64,000 nucleotides of DNA, from NCBI RefSeq assembly GCF_014297465.1, contig NZ_JACORT010000008.1:1-64000 (forward strand). The letters run 5' to 3'. The stretch comes from Ramlibacter cellulosilyticus. GTDB taxonomy: Bacteria; Pseudomonadota; Gammaproteobacteria; Burkholderiales; Burkholderiaceae_C. Below, one piece after another: positions 1 to 8,923 of the stretch (position 1 is its first letter; every line of letters starts with the position of its first letter). The notes under the pieces were generated by a model. That model worked only from the letters and a program-made list of their open reading frames with translations, ran no database searches and was not told the DNA's origin. The position numbers and the translations under genes are program-made.

Positions 1-1
1 G

Positions 2-103
2 CCGATGCTTGTGATCGGCGCCGTGATGCGCAAGCTCGTCGCCATCGCATACGGCGTCCTGAAGTCGGGCCAACCCTTCAACCCGGCGCTTCACGCCGCT
101 TGA
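2..103 (+). CDS. Transposase C-terminal end, IS110-type (5' part outside window)
   Basis: The window opens inside a reading frame that closes at a TGA at 101-103. The visible 33 residues include RKLVAIAYGVLKSGQPFNP, which resembles the conserved tail of IS110/IS116/IS902-family DEDD transposases (the '...YGVLKSGKPFDP' ending). The start, catalytic residues and left end of the element lie outside the window, so it cannot be judged whether the copy is intact. IS110 elements often lack clear terminal inverted repeats, and none is evident downstream before the REP-like repeat at 146. The identification rests on a short tail recalled from the family. Confidence 0.6.
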   Translation, partial: PMLVIGAVMRKLVAIAYGVLKSGQPFNPALHAA

Positions 104-145
104 CCTGGATAACAGTATCTACGGCGTTGCGCGGAACCGGCGTCC

Positions 146-176
146 GTAGGCTGGGTTGAGCGAAGCTCACCCCAGC
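146..176. repeat. REP-like palindromic repeat, GTAGGCTGGGTT family
   Basis: A single arm beginning GTAGGCTGGGTTGAGCGAAG and ending CACCCCAGC, itself an imperfect hairpin (GCTGGGTTGAGC / GCTCACCCCAGC). The same unit occurs as paired copies at 5601-5674 and at 35172-35277. It lies between the transposase end and the tctC promoter. Confidence 0.8.
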
Positions 177-195
177 TTTTCAGGGCGAACCCGTG

Positions 196-224
196 TTGAC
201 AGCCCCCGCCTCCCTCCCTCTAAT
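196..224 (+). promoter_or_regulatory. Sigma-70 promoter of the tctCBA operon
   Basis: TTGACA at 196-201 is a perfect -35 box. A 17-nt spacer separates it from TCTAAT at 219-224, which matches TATAAT at five of six positions. Transcription would start near 231, giving a leader of about 26 nt that contains the GGAG ribosome-binding site at 247-250 before the ATG at 257. Seen in sequence; not tested. Confidence 0.75.
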
Positions 225-256
225 TAACCATTTGGAGAATTAAACCGGAGACAACC

Positions 257-1261
257 ATGCACAAGCGCTTCTTCCTCACGATCGCCGCAACCGCGGCCCT
301 GGCCACCGCCTTCCCTGCCGCCGCGCAGAACTGGAAGCCCACCCGCCCGATCAACCTGATCGTGCCGTGGGCCGCCGGCGGCTCCACCGACCAGGTCACC
401 CGCGTCGCCGCCGCCGAACTGGAGAAGGCGCTGGGCCAGACCATCGTGATCGTGAACCAGCCGGGCGCCTCGGGCGCGATCGGCACCAAGAGCGCCCTCG
501 ACGCGCCCAAGGACGGCTACACCTGGACCGCCGGCGCCGCGCAGGACCTCGGCGCCTACCAGGCGCTGGGCTCCGTCAACACCAGCATCAAGGACTGGCA
601 CCTGTTCCTCAACGTGGCCAACATCCAGGTGATCGGCGTGAACCCGCAGCGTCCCTGGAAGAACGCCAAGGAACTGCTGGACGACATGAAGGCCAAGCCG
701 GGGCAGATCAGCGTCGCCACCGCCGGCGTGACGTCCGCCGCGCACGCCGCGATGGACGAGATCGTCAAGGCCACCGGCGTGAAGTACAAGGAAGTCTCCT
801 ACGACGGCGGCAACCCCGCGGTCGTGGCCACCGTCGCCGGTGAAGCCGACCTGACCACGCAGCTCGCCGTTGAGCAGGCCGACATGATCCGCGGCAAGCG
901 CCTGCGCCCGCTGGCGACCGTGAGCGACAAGCCGCTGGAGCTGGAAGGCTACGGCACCATCCCCGCGCTGTCCGCCACGCTGCCCGGCTTCAAGGCCCCG
1001 GCCAACTACTTCGGCATCTTCATCCCGAAGGGCGTGCCGGACGACGTGGTGAAGACCGTGGAGCGCATCTGGACGCAGCAGATGGTCAAGAGCGAGGCGC
1101 TGAAGAAGTACGCCACCAGCCGCGGCGCGCTGTTCAACCCGCTGGCCGGCGAGGAAGCGCAGAAGGCCGTGTGGCCCGCGGTGCAGGCGAACGCGTGGAA
1201 CCTGCATGCGAGCGGCAAGACCAAGGTGGCGCCGGACACCGTCGGCATCCCCAAGCCCTGA
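257..1261 (+). CDS. tctC: Bug-family (TctC) tripartite tricarboxylate transporter receptor
   Basis: Periplasmic solute-binding protein of 334 aa. An N-terminal Sec signal ending in AAAQN (about residues 1-24) precedes the typical start of the mature domain, RPINLIVPWAAGGSTDQVTR. GGxxD and NQPGASGAIGT are the family's ligand-loop signatures. The Bug family captures carboxylates and related small acids in the periplasm. Unlike many orphan Bug genes in Burkholderiales, this one sits directly upstream of its membrane partners tctB (10-nt gap) and tctA, so it probably feeds this transporter. A GGAG ribosome-binding site and a strong sigma-70 promoter precede it. The substrate cannot be read from sequence. 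The downstream isomerase-like and enolase-superfamily genes suggest a sugar acid or hydroxy acid (inference). Confidence 0.93.
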   Translation: MHKRFFLTIAATAALATAFPAAAQNWKPTRPINLIVPWAAGGSTDQVTRVAAAELEKALGQTIVIVNQPGASGAIGTKSALDAPKDGYTWTAGAAQDLGAYQALGSVNTSIKDWHLFLNVANIQVIGVNPQRPWKNAKELLDDMKAKPGQISVATAGVTSAAHAAMDEIVKATGVKYKEVSYDGGNPAVVATVAGEADLTTQLAVEQADMIRGKRLRPLATVSDKPLELEGYGTIPALSATLPGFKAPANYFGIFIPKGVPDDVVKTVERIWTQQMVKSEALKKYATSRGALFNPLAGEEAQKAVWPAVQANAWNLHASGKTKVAPDTVGIPKP

Positions 1262-1271
1262 GGACCACCGC

Positions 1272-1793
1272 ATGAACGACGCCGAACTGGCGCATCCGCG
1301 GTCCGACCTCAAGGACGCGATCGGCTGGATCGCCTTCGGCATCGCGGTGCTGGTGGGCTCCATCACCATGGACCGGCTGGAGCGGCAGAACATCAACCCG
1401 GTCACCGTGCCGGGCCTGCTGCCCGGCCTGCTCGGGATCGCGATGATCCTGCTCGGGGCGGTGCTCGGCGTGCGCAGCCTGCGACGCGGCGCGCTGGCGC
1501 AGGCGCTGCCCCCCGCGAGCGCGGAGGACCGCGAGACGCGCAAGCGCGTCTGGATCGCCATCGCGCTGTGCTGCGGCTACGGCATCGTGCTGGTGGGCCA
1601 CGGCATCCCGTTCTGGATCGCGTCCACGGTCTACGTCACCGCGTCCATCCTCGTCTTCCGTCGCCTGAGCCGCGACCCCGACGAACGCCGCCTCGACGCG
1701 AAGGCCTGGGTCCAGTCGCTCGTCATCGGCGTGCTGTCGTCCGTGATCACCTGGCTCGCCTTCGAGAAGCTGTTCCTGGTCCGCCTTCCCTGA
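1272..1793 (+). CDS. tctB: Tripartite tricarboxylate transporter small membrane subunit TctB
   Basis: 173-aa inner-membrane protein with four predicted hydrophobic segments (roughly residues 17-35, 45-66, 95-130 and 148-165) and the PGLLPGLLGIAMILLGAVLG stretch common in TctB. The open frame extends upstream into tctC, but the ATG at 1272 follows GAGGACC and lies just after the tctC stop, so it is taken as the start. TctB partners TctA in proton- or sodium-coupled uptake driven by the receptor encoded upstream. The next gene, tctA, starts 6 nt downstream, which indicates one transcript. Confidence 0.88.
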   Translation: MNDAELAHPRSDLKDAIGWIAFGIAVLVGSITMDRLERQNINPVTVPGLLPGLLGIAMILLGAVLGVRSLRRGALAQALPPASAEDRETRKRVWIAIALCCGYGIVLVGHGIPFWIASTVYVTASILVFRRLSRDPDERRLDAKAWVQSLVIGVLSSVITWLAFEKLFLVRLP

Positions 1794-1799
1794 TCCCCC

Positions 1800-3335
1800 A
1801 TGCTGCAAGGACTGCAAGACCTCGGCTCCGCCTACTGGAGCTTCATGAACCCGATGACCCTGCTGTACGGGCTGGGCGGGGCGTTCGTCGGCATCGTGAT
1901 GGGAATCCTGCCGGGGCTGTCGGCGACGCTCGCGATCGCGCTGCTCACGACGCTGACCATCAAGCTCCAGGCCAACGACGCGATCCTGGTGCTGATCTGC
2001 TCGTACGTCGGCGCGCTGTACGGCGGCTCGCGCACGGCCATCCTGCTGAACATCCCGGGCACGGCGGCCAACGCGGCATCGTGCGCGGACGGCTATGCAC
2101 TGGCGCTGCAAGGGCAGGCGGGCCGCGCGATCGGCATCGCGACCTCCGGCGCCTTCGTGAGCACGCTGATCGGCGTGATCGCGCTGGCGCTGTTCACGCC
2201 GCTGCTCGCGGAGGTCGCACTGCAGTTCGGCGCCTTCGAGTTCTTCTGGCTCGCGCTGTTCGGCGTGACGCTCTCCGGCAGCATCGTCGGCGGCGACCCG
2301 CTCAAGGGCTGGCTGATGGGCCTGCTGGGCCTGTTCCTCGCGCAGGTGGGGCAGGAGACGCTCTACGCCTACGACCGGTTCACCTTCGGCTGGGACGAGC
2401 TCGCGGGCGGCATCGCGCTGATCCCGGCGCTGGTCGGCGCCTTCGGCCTCGCGGAGGTGCTCACCACGCTCGCCGATCCCGTCGAACGGAAGATCGCGGA
2501 CCTGAAGGATTCCGTGCTGCCACGCTGGAAGGAAATCATCCAGTACCGGTGGACGGTGCTGCGCTCCGGCATCATCGGCGTGATGACAGGCCTGCTGCCC
2601 GGCGTCGGCGAGGACGCGGGCGCGTGGATGTCCTATGCGGCCGCCAAGGCGTCGAGCAAGGAGCCGGAGCAGTTCGGCAAGGGTTCCATCGACGGCCTCA
2701 TGGCCGCCGAGACCGGCGACATGTCGTCGATCCCCGGCCACATCATCCCGTGCCTCGCACTGGGCATCCCGGGCTCCGCGCCGTCGGCGGTGCTGATGGC
2801 CGCCATGATCATCCACGGCGTGCAGCCGGGGCCGATGCTCATGATCCAGAACCCGCACTTCGTCTACCACGTCGTGGCGATGACGACGCTGGCTTCCATC
2901 GCGATCCTGCTGTTCGGCCTCTTCGGCGTGCGCCCGCTGCTGCACGTGCTGAAGGTGCGCCGCAGCATCCTGATGCCCATCGTGTTCCTGCTCTGCACGG
3001 TGGGCGCGTTCGCCACGGCCTCGCGGCTGTTCGACATCTGGATGATGCTGGCCATCGGCATCGGCGCCTTCTTCCTGCGCCGGCGCGGCTACGAGATGGC
3101 GCCGCTGGTGCTGGGCCTCGTGCTGGGACACCTCCTGGACAAGAGCCTGCGCCGCGGCCTCGTGCTGTCGGACGGGAGCATCCTGCCTTTCTTCACGCGG
3201 CCCATCGCCATGGCGTTCGCCGCGGTCACGATCTTCACCATCCTGCTGTACATCAAGCCGTTCAAGGCGGCGGTGCAGCGGTTCAAGGCCTGGGTGTTCG
3301 GCGGCCTGCGCATGCTGTTCGCGCGGCGGGCGTAA
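1800..3335 (+). CDS. tctA: Tripartite tricarboxylate transporter large permease TctA
   Basis: 511 aa, the usual family length, with about a dozen hydrophobic helices. The diagnostic region SYVGALYGGSRTAILLNIPG (about residues 61-80) and the repeat-like second half LPGVGEDAGAWMSYAAAKAS ... GHIIPCLALGIPGSAPSAVL are conserved TctA motifs around the substrate path. It forms the translocation pore in the inner membrane with TctB. It lies 6 nt after tctB and 9 nt before the isomerase-like gene, inside a five-gene operon. Confidence 0.93.
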   Translation: MLQGLQDLGSAYWSFMNPMTLLYGLGGAFVGIVMGILPGLSATLAIALLTTLTIKLQANDAILVLICSYVGALYGGSRTAILLNIPGTAANAASCADGYALALQGQAGRAIGIATSGAFVSTLIGVIALALFTPLLAEVALQFGAFEFFWLALFGVTLSGSIVGGDPLKGWLMGLLGLFLAQVGQETLYAYDRFTFGWDELAGGIALIPALVGAFGLAEVLTTLADPVERKIADLKDSVLPRWKEIIQYRWTVLRSGIIGVMTGLLPGVGEDAGAWMSYAAAKASSKEPEQFGKGSIDGLMAAETGDMSSIPGHIIPCLALGIPGSAPSAVLMAAMIIHGVQPGPMLMIQNPHFVYHVVAMTTLASIAILLFGLFGVRPLLHVLKVRRSILMPIVFLLCTVGAFATASRLFDIWMMLAIGIGAFFLRRRGYEMAPLVLGLVLGHLLDKSLRRGLVLSDGSILPFFTRPIAMAFAAVTIFTILLYIKPFKAAVQRFKAWVFGGLRMLFARRA

Positions 3336-3344
3336 GCTCGCGCC

Positions 3345-4196
3345 ATGAAATTCGCTCTCTGCAACGAGGTGCTGCAGCCGCTGCCGTTCGCGCGGCAGTG
3401 CGAGCTGGCGGCCGCCCTCGGCTACGACGGCCTGGAGGTCGCCCCGTTCACCCTGGCGGCGGACCCGATGGAACTCACCGACGCGGAGCTCGCCGAGATC
3501 CGGCGCACCGCGGAGGACCACGGGCTGCGGATCTTCGGCCTGCACTGGCTGCTGGTCGCGCCCGCGGGGCTCTCCATCGTGAGCGAGGACGCCGCGCTGC
3601 GCCAGCGCACGAAGACCGTGGTGGCGCGCCTGGTCGAGATGTGCGCGGCGCTCGGCGGCAGCTATCTCGTGCACGGCTCGCCGAAGCAGCGCAGCGTTCC
3701 GGCCGGCAGCACGCGCGAACAGGCATGGGAACGCGCCCGCGACTGCCTCTCCGGCGCCGCCGCGGCGGCGGCACGCTGCAACGTCACCTACTGCCTCGAG
3801 CCGCTGTCGCCGCGCGAGACCGACCTGTTCAACACCGTCGGGGAATGCGTGCGGATGGTGGAGGAGATCGGCCAGCCCGCGCTGCGCACCATGGTCGATT
3901 GCAGTGCCGCCGGCCAGGCGGAAGCGCTGCCCGTCGATGAGCTGCTGCTGAAGTGGATGCCGCAAGGCGTCATCGGCCACGTGCAGGTGAACGACCCCAA
4001 CCGGCGCGGACCGGGCCAGGGCGAACTCGATTTCGCGCCCATCCTCGATGCGCTGGCCTGGTCCGAAGCGGAAGGGCATTTCCCCGGCATCATCGGTGTC
4101 GAGCCCTTCGACTACGTGCCGGACGGTCCCGGCTGCGCCGCCTGGTCCATCGGCTACCTGCGCGGCGTCCTGAAAGGCCTGCATGCCAATGACTGA
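3345..4196 (+). CDS. Sugar phosphate isomerase/epimerase-like TIM-barrel protein
   Basis: 283-aa cytoplasmic protein of the xylose-isomerase-like TIM-barrel superfamily (AP endonuclease 2 fold). Recognisable parts are the first strand MKFALCNEVL, GYDGLEVAPF, LRIFGLHWLL, the metal-site-like LEPLSPRETDLFNT, the MVDCSAAG strand, HVQVNDPNRRGPGQGELDF (His and Asp typical of the metal site) and the late Glu in IGVEPFDY. Family members isomerise or epimerise sugars, inositols or hydroxypyruvate. The exact reaction is unknown. Its place between a tripartite uptake system and an enolase-superfamily enzyme suggests a role in degrading the imported acid. The reading frame overlaps the next gene by 14 nt, so translation is probably coupled. 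Confidence 0.8.
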   Translation: MKFALCNEVLQPLPFARQCELAAALGYDGLEVAPFTLAADPMELTDAELAEIRRTAEDHGLRIFGLHWLLVAPAGLSIVSEDAALRQRTKTVVARLVEMCAALGGSYLVHGSPKQRSVPAGSTREQAWERARDCLSGAAAAAARCNVTYCLEPLSPRETDLFNTVGECVRMVEEIGQPALRTMVDCSAAGQAEALPVDELLLKWMPQGVIGHVQVNDPNRRGPGQGELDFAPILDALAWSEAEGHFPGIIGVEPFDYVPDGPGCAAWSIGYLRGVLKGLHAND

Positions 4197-5598
4197 AGCG
4201 CCCCGCGTCACGCTGCGGGCCATCGAACTGTACGAGCGGCCGGTCACGCTGCGCATGCCCTTCCGCTTCGGCGTGGTCACGCTTCGCGAGGCACCGCAGG
4301 CGTTCGCCCGGGTGCAGGTCGTGCTGCCGGACGGGCGCAGCACCTGGGGCGCCGCCGCGGAACTGATGGCGCCCAAGTGGTTCGACAAGAACCTCGCGCT
4401 GTCCAACGAAGACAACTTCGGGCAGCTGCGCGCCGTGCTGCGCCTGGCGCGCGACGCGTACCTCTCCGACGCTGCGCCGGCGACCGCTTTCGGCCACTTC
4501 GCGCGCCACCACGACGCGCACCAGCGCGCCGCCGGCGCGCAGGGCTTCAACCCGCTGCTCGCGAGCTACGGGCCCGCGCTGGTGGACCGCGCGATCCTCG
4601 ACGCCGTCTGCCGCGCGCAAGGCATCTCCTTCTACGCCGCGATGCAGGACAACCTGGCGGGTATCGGCGACGCGCATCCGCAGTTCGCCGGGTTCGCCTG
4701 GGACGACTTCCTGCGCGCGCTGCGTCCCGCGGAACGCATCCACGCGCGCCACACGGTGGGACTGGTCGATGCGATCACCGCGGCCGACCAGCAGGAGCGC
4801 GTCGGCGACGGCCTGCCCGAGACACTGGAAGAGGTGGTGCGCGCCTACGGCCACCGCTACTTCAAGCTGAAGGTCGGCGGCAAGGTCGACGCGGACCTCG
4901 ACCGCCTGCAGGCGATCGCCTCCGTCCTCGACCGCGCGCCGCAGCCGTACTTCGCTTCGCTGGACGGCAACGAGCAGTACGAGAGCGCCGAGGGCGTGCA
5001 GGCGCTCGTGCGCGGCATCCAGGGCCGCCCCGCCTTGCGGCGGCTGTGGGAATCCATCCTCTTCATCGAGCAGCCGATCGCGCGCAAGCTGGCGCTGGAC
5101 GTCGACCTGCGCGCCGCCGACTTCGGCAAGCCGGTGATCGTCGACGAGTCCGACGGCGAGCTGGAGACCTTCGTGCAGGCCCGTGCGCGTGGCTACGCGG
5201 GCATCTCGTCCAAGACCTGCAAGGGCTTCTACAAGTCCGTGCTGAATGCCGCGCGCTGCGCGGCCTGGAACCGGGAAGAGGGCGGAGAACGCTACTTCCT
5301 CTCGGCCGAGGACCTCACCACGCAGGCGGGCCTTTCCGTGCAGCAGGACCTGGCGCTGGTGAACCTGCTGGGCGTCACGCACGTGGAGCGCAACGGTCAC
5401 CACTACGTGAACGGGATGGCCGCGTTGCCGCAGGCGGAGCAGCAGGCCTTCCTGCGCGCGCACCCGGACGTCTACGAGGAGAGCCACGGCGCGGTGCGCC
5501 TGCGCATCCGCGACGGCGAGATCGCGCTCGCGTCGCTGGACACGCCGGGCTTCGCGAGCGGGGCCCTGCCGGATTTCGGGGCCATGCGCGCGATCTGA
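4183..5598 (+). CDS. Enolase-superfamily (mandelate racemase/muconate lactonizing-like) enzyme
   Basis: 471 aa. The C-terminal barrel carries the superfamily pattern: KxK at Lys228/Lys230 (YFKLKVGG), metal ligands Asp261 (LDGNEQY), Glu296 (IEQPIAR) and Asp321/Glu322 (VDESDGE), and a Lys at 344 (SSKTCKGF) at the end of the next strand. Such enzymes abstract a proton alpha to a carboxylate to racemise, dehydrate or cycloisomerise. The N-terminal capping part (about 1-210) is longer than in typical 370-400 aa members, with an unusual stretch around residues 60-130, so this may be a divergent subgroup. The start is ATG 4183; ATG 4189 in the same frame is possible. It is the last gene of the tct operon and is followed by a palindrome at 5601. 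Substrate unknown. Confidence 0.8.
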   Translation: MPMTEAPRVTLRAIELYERPVTLRMPFRFGVVTLREAPQAFARVQVVLPDGRSTWGAAAELMAPKWFDKNLALSNEDNFGQLRAVLRLARDAYLSDAAPATAFGHFARHHDAHQRAAGAQGFNPLLASYGPALVDRAILDAVCRAQGISFYAAMQDNLAGIGDAHPQFAGFAWDDFLRALRPAERIHARHTVGLVDAITAADQQERVGDGLPETLEEVVRAYGHRYFKLKVGGKVDADLDRLQAIASVLDRAPQPYFASLDGNEQYESAEGVQALVRGIQGRPALRRLWESILFIEQPIARKLALDVDLRAADFGKPVIVDESDGELETFVQARARGYAGISSKTCKGFYKSVLNAARCAAWNREEGGERYFLSAEDLTTQAGLSVQQDLALVNLLGVTHVERNGHHYVNGMAALPQAEQQAFLRAHPDVYEESHGAVRLRIRDGEIALASLDTPGFASGALPDFGAMRAI

Positions 5599-5600
5599 GT

Positions 5601-5674
5601 GCTGGGGTGCGCTTCGCGCAACCCAGCCTACGGCGTCTCCCATGTAGGCTGGGTTGCGCGCAGCGCACCCCAGC
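5601..5674. repeat. Paired REP-like inverted repeat after the tct operon
   Basis: Two 31-nt arms, 5601-5631 and 5644-5674, are complementary at 30 of 31 positions and separated by 12 nt. The second arm belongs to the same family as 146-176 and begins GTAGGCTGGGTTGCGC. The transcript would fold into a very stable hairpin 2 nt after the enolase-like stop codon, so it could protect the 3' end or dampen readthrough into mrpA. No U-run follows it. Confidence 0.85.
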
Positions 5675-5771
5675 GTCACGGCTGTTAGACTCCCTCGCAG
5701 GGTGTCCGCCTTCGCGGGCAGGTTGACGCGCAGGTCGGGCCGCCGCGCGGCTCGTTCCTGTCCGCCGCTCC

Positions 5772-8591
5772 ATGCCCGAACTGCTCGCCCTCGTCGTCCT
5801 GCTGCCGCTGCTGCCCGGCGTGGTGCTCGCATGGACGGCCGGACGCCTTCCTGCACCGCGCGGCAAGCGCGCCTCCGCATGGGCGGCGGGGCTCGTCACC
5901 CTGGCCTCGCTGATGCTCCTCGCCGCCCTGGCGCCCGCCGTGTTCGAGGGGCGCACGCTGCTGCTGCACCTGGACTGGGTGCCCGACATCGGCCTGAACA
6001 TCGGCTTCCGCCTCGACGGGCTGGCGCTCATGTTCGCGCTCCTGATCACCGGCATCGGCGTGCTCGTGATCCTCTATGCCGCCTATTACCTCGGCGAGAA
6101 GGACCCGCCGGGCAAGCTCTTCGCGCAGCTGATGCTGTTCATGGCCGGCATGCTGGGCGTGGTGCTCGCGGACAACCTGCTGATGCTGGTCGTCTTCTGG
6201 GAACTCACCAGCGTCTCTTCCTTCCTGCTGGTCGGGTACTGGGGGCATCGCGCCGACGCCCGTGCCGGCGCGCGCATGGCGCTGGCGGTCACCGGGGGCG
6301 GCGGGCTCGCCATGCTTGCCGGCATCATCCTGCTGGGGCAGGCGGGCGGCAGCTACGAGCTGCACGAGCTGCTGCAGCGCGGCGACGTGATCCGCGCGCA
6401 CCCGCACTACCCGGTCATCCTCGCGCTCGTGCTGCTCGGGTGCTTCACCAAGAGCGCGCAGCTGCCTTTCCACTTCTGGCTGCCCGAGGCCATGGCGGCG
6501 CCGACGCCGGTGTCGGCGTACCTGCACTCCGCGACCATGGTGAAGGCCGGCGTGTTCCTGCTCGCGCGGCTGTACCCGGTGCTGGGCGGCACCGAGCTGT
6601 TCCAGTTCTGGGTCTCGGGCGCGGGCCTGCTGACGCTCGCGTTCGCGGCGTACGTCGCCGTGTTCAAGCACGACCTGAAAGGGCTGCTGGCCTATTCGAC
6701 GATCAGCCACCTGGGCCTGATCGTCTTCCTCGTGGGGCTCAACTCGCCGCTCGCCAAGGTCGCGGCCGTGTTCCACATCCTGAACCACGCGACCTTCAAG
6801 GCCTCGCTCTTCATGACCGCGGGCATCATCGACCACGAGACCGGCACGCGCGACATGCGCAAGCTCGCGGGCCTGATGCGCTTCATGCCGTGGACCGCGA
6901 CGCTCGCGATGGTCGCGGCAGCGGCCATGGCCGGCGTGCCGCTGCTCAACGGCTTCCTGTCGAAGGAGATGTTCTTCGACGAGGCGCTGCGCGCGGGCGG
7001 CGGCGCCTGGGGCTGGATCGTGCCCGTGGTCGCGACGTTCGCGGGGGCGTGTTCCGTGGCGTACTCCGTGCGCTTCATCCACGACGTGTTCTTCAACGGC
7101 GAGCCGAAGGACCTGCCGAACCCGCACCCGCACGAGCCGCCGCTGTTCATGAAGCTGCCCGTGGCGCTGCTGGTGGTGGTGTGCGTGCTGGTGGGCGTGA
7201 TGCCCGCCGCCACCCTGGGTCCGCTCGTCGAAGTGGCCGCCACGGCGGTCCTGCATGCCCACCCCCCGGCGCACGAGCTCGCCTTGTGGCACGGCTTCAA
7301 CGTGCCGCTCGCCATGAGCATGACGGCGACGGCCGCCGGCGTGGCGATGTACGCCGCCCTGCAGCGCAACTTCCGCCTGCACCTGCACCACCCGCGCCGC
7401 GTCACGGGACGCCTGCTGTTCACGCACGCCACGGAAGGCCTGCTGGGCGCATCGCGCAAGCTGACGTCGCTGACCGAGAACGGGTCGCTGCAACGCTATG
7501 CGGCCCTCCTGGTGGGCGCCGGCGTGGTGGCCGCGGCGTGGCCCTTCCTGCGTGAAGGCGCAAGCGCCGCGACCGGCACGCGCACGCTGCTGCCCGCGAC
7601 GCCGCTCGCGATCGTGCTCTGGCTGCTGGTGCTCGCCGCGGGTGGCGGGCTGGTGCTGGGACACAGGCACCGGCTGCGCGCCGTCGTGCTCGCCGGCGTG
7701 ATCGGGCTCGTCACGGCGCTCGCTTTCGAGGCGCTGTCCGCGCCCGACCTCGCGCTGACGCAGCTCTCCGTGGAGGTCGTGTCCACCGCCTTGCTGCTGA
7801 TGGGCCTCGCGCTGCTGCCGCCCACCACCCCGCGCGAATCGGGCAGCCTGCGGCGCGGCCGCGACGCCGTGCTGGCCGCGGCGGGCGGCGGAGGTGTCGC
7901 CTGGCTCGCCTGGCTCGCGCTCACGCGCGACCACGAATCGCTCTCCTGGTACTTCCTCGCGAACGCCGTGCCGCAGGGCGGGGGGGCCAACGTGGTGAAC
8001 GTGATCCTGGTGGACTTCCGCGGCTACGACACCTTCGGGGAGATCACCGTGCTGGGCATCGCCGCGGTGGGCGTGCTGGCCATGCTGGACGGCTTCCGCG
8101 TCCGCCGGCCGCTCGCGGATGCGGGCGGGCTGCCGTGGTCGTTCGCGCGGCCTTCGCTGCTGCTGCGCCTCGCGGCGGCGTTCATCCTGCCGCTCGCACT
8201 GGCGGTCTCCGCGTACATCTTCTGGCGCGGGCACAACCTGCCCGGCGGCGGCTTCATCGCCGGCCTCATCACCGCCGCGGCACTGCTGCTGCAGTGGATG
8301 GCGCTCGGCCAGGCGGAAGCCGAGGCGCGGCTGGGCGGCGATGCGCCGCGCCGCTTCAGCCTCTGGATCGCGACGGGCCTCGCGATCGCGGGACTCACCG
8401 GCGTGGGCGCCATCGTGGCGGGCCAGCCTTTCCTCACCAGCGCGTACGCGCATCCCGTGCTGCCGGTGCTCGGCGAGATGGGCCTCGCGACCGCGGCGCT
8501 GTTCGACCTGGGGGTGTACGTGACGGTCGTGGGAGCGACGATGCTGCTGTTCTCCATGCTGGGCAGCGTGAGCAAGGAGGCGCCGCGGTGA
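5772..8591 (+). CDS. mrpA: Monovalent cation/H+ antiporter subunit A with fused MrpB-like domain (MrpA/PhaAB)
   Basis: 939-aa inner-membrane subunit of the multisubunit Na+(K+)/H+ antiporter. Residues about 65-430 form a complex-I-like (NuoL) proton channel; Glu144 (FWELTS) and Lys227 (TKSAQLPFHFW) correspond to the conserved channel charges. NuoL-type helices end near 500. A DUF4040-like segment lies near 640-700 (FEALSAPDLALTQLSVEVVS). An MrpB-type domain lies near 790-930 (FWRGHNLPGGGFIAGLI). The A-B fusion is the proteobacterial Pha arrangement, which explains the lack of a separate mrpB. The complex exports Na+ or K+ in exchange for protons for pH and salt tolerance. Its stop overlaps the mrpC start (GTGA). 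Confidence 0.93.
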   Translation: MPELLALVVLLPLLPGVVLAWTAGRLPAPRGKRASAWAAGLVTLASLMLLAALAPAVFEGRTLLLHLDWVPDIGLNIGFRLDGLALMFALLITGIGVLVILYAAYYLGEKDPPGKLFAQLMLFMAGMLGVVLADNLLMLVVFWELTSVSSFLLVGYWGHRADARAGARMALAVTGGGGLAMLAGIILLGQAGGSYELHELLQRGDVIRAHPHYPVILALVLLGCFTKSAQLPFHFWLPEAMAAPTPVSAYLHSATMVKAGVFLLARLYPVLGGTELFQFWVSGAGLLTLAFAAYVAVFKHDLKGLLAYSTISHLGLIVFLVGLNSPLAKVAAVFHILNHATFKASLFMTAGIIDHETGTRDMRKLAGLMRFMPWTATLAMVAAAAMAGVPLLNGFLSKEMFFDEALRAGGGAWGWIVPVVATFAGACSVAYSVRFIHDVFFNGEPKDLPNPHPHEPPLFMKLPVALLVVVCVLVGVMPAATLGPLVEVAATAVLHAHPPAHELALWHGFNVPLAMSMTATAAGVAMYAALQRNFRLHLHHPRRVTGRLLFTHATEGLLGASRKLTSLTENGSLQRYAALLVGAGVVAAAWPFLREGASAATGTRTLLPATPLAIVLWLLVLAAGGGLVLGHRHRLRAVVLAGVIGLVTALAFEALSAPDLALTQLSVEVVSTALLLMGLALLPPTTPRESGSLRRGRDAVLAAAGGGGVAWLAWLALTRDHESLSWYFLANAVPQGGGANVVNVILVDFRGYDTFGEITVLGIAAVGVLAMLDGFRVRRPLADAGGLPWSFARPSLLLRLAAAFILPLALAVSAYIFWRGHNLPGGGFIAGLITAAALLLQWMALGQAEAEARLGGDAPRRFSLWIATGLAIAGLTGVGAIVAGQPFLTSAYAHPVLPVLGEMGLATAALFDLGVYVTVVGATMLLFSMLGSVSKEAPR

Positions 8592-8923
8592 GCCTCTCGC
8601 TCGAATTCCTGGTGGCGACCGGCATCGGCTGGACCACCGCGTGCGGCCTGTACCTGATGCTGCGCGGCCGCACCTTCCCGGTGGTGCTCGGGCTGACGCT
8701 GGTCGGCTACGCCGTCAACGTCTTCATCTTCGCCATGGGCCGGCTGTGGGTCGCGCAGCCGCCGATCGTCTCCGGGGGCAGCGTGGCGGACCCGCTGCCG
8801 CAGGCGCTGGTGCTCACCGCCATCGTCATCGGCTTCGCCACCACCGGGCTGGTGATCGAGATGGCGCTGCGCTCGCGCCACGAATCGGGCACGGACCACG
8901 TGGACGGCGAGGAGAAGCCATGA
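8588..8923 (+). CDS. mrpC: Cation/H+ antiporter subunit C (NuoK-like)
   Basis: 111 aa with three transmembrane helices (about 5-22, 30-52 and 75-97), related to NuoK of complex I. GTG 8588 overlaps the mrpA stop by 4 nt, so translation is coupled and this start is preferred to any upstream codon in the long open frame. Conserved features include GLYLMLRGRTFPVVLGLTL and PLPQALVLTAIVIGFA. It is part of the seven-function Mrp complex encoded by six genes here. It ends in ATGA, where an ATG opens a 21-codon frame leading to mrpD. Confidence 0.9.
   Translation: MSLSLEFLVATGIGWTTACGLYLMLRGRTFPVVLGLTLVGYAVNVFIFAMGRLWVAQPPIVSGGSVADPLPQALVLTAIVIGFATTGLVIEMALRSRHESGTDHVDGEEKP

Noticed and set aside
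1134..4550. Very long minus-strand open frame (over 1100 codons) opposite tctCBA
   Set aside because: Composition is Arg/His/Gln-rich without any domain, and it lies antisense to well-supported genes. High GC opens such shadow frames throughout the window; the same applies to 5685-8453, 26800-30009 and 36881-39787.
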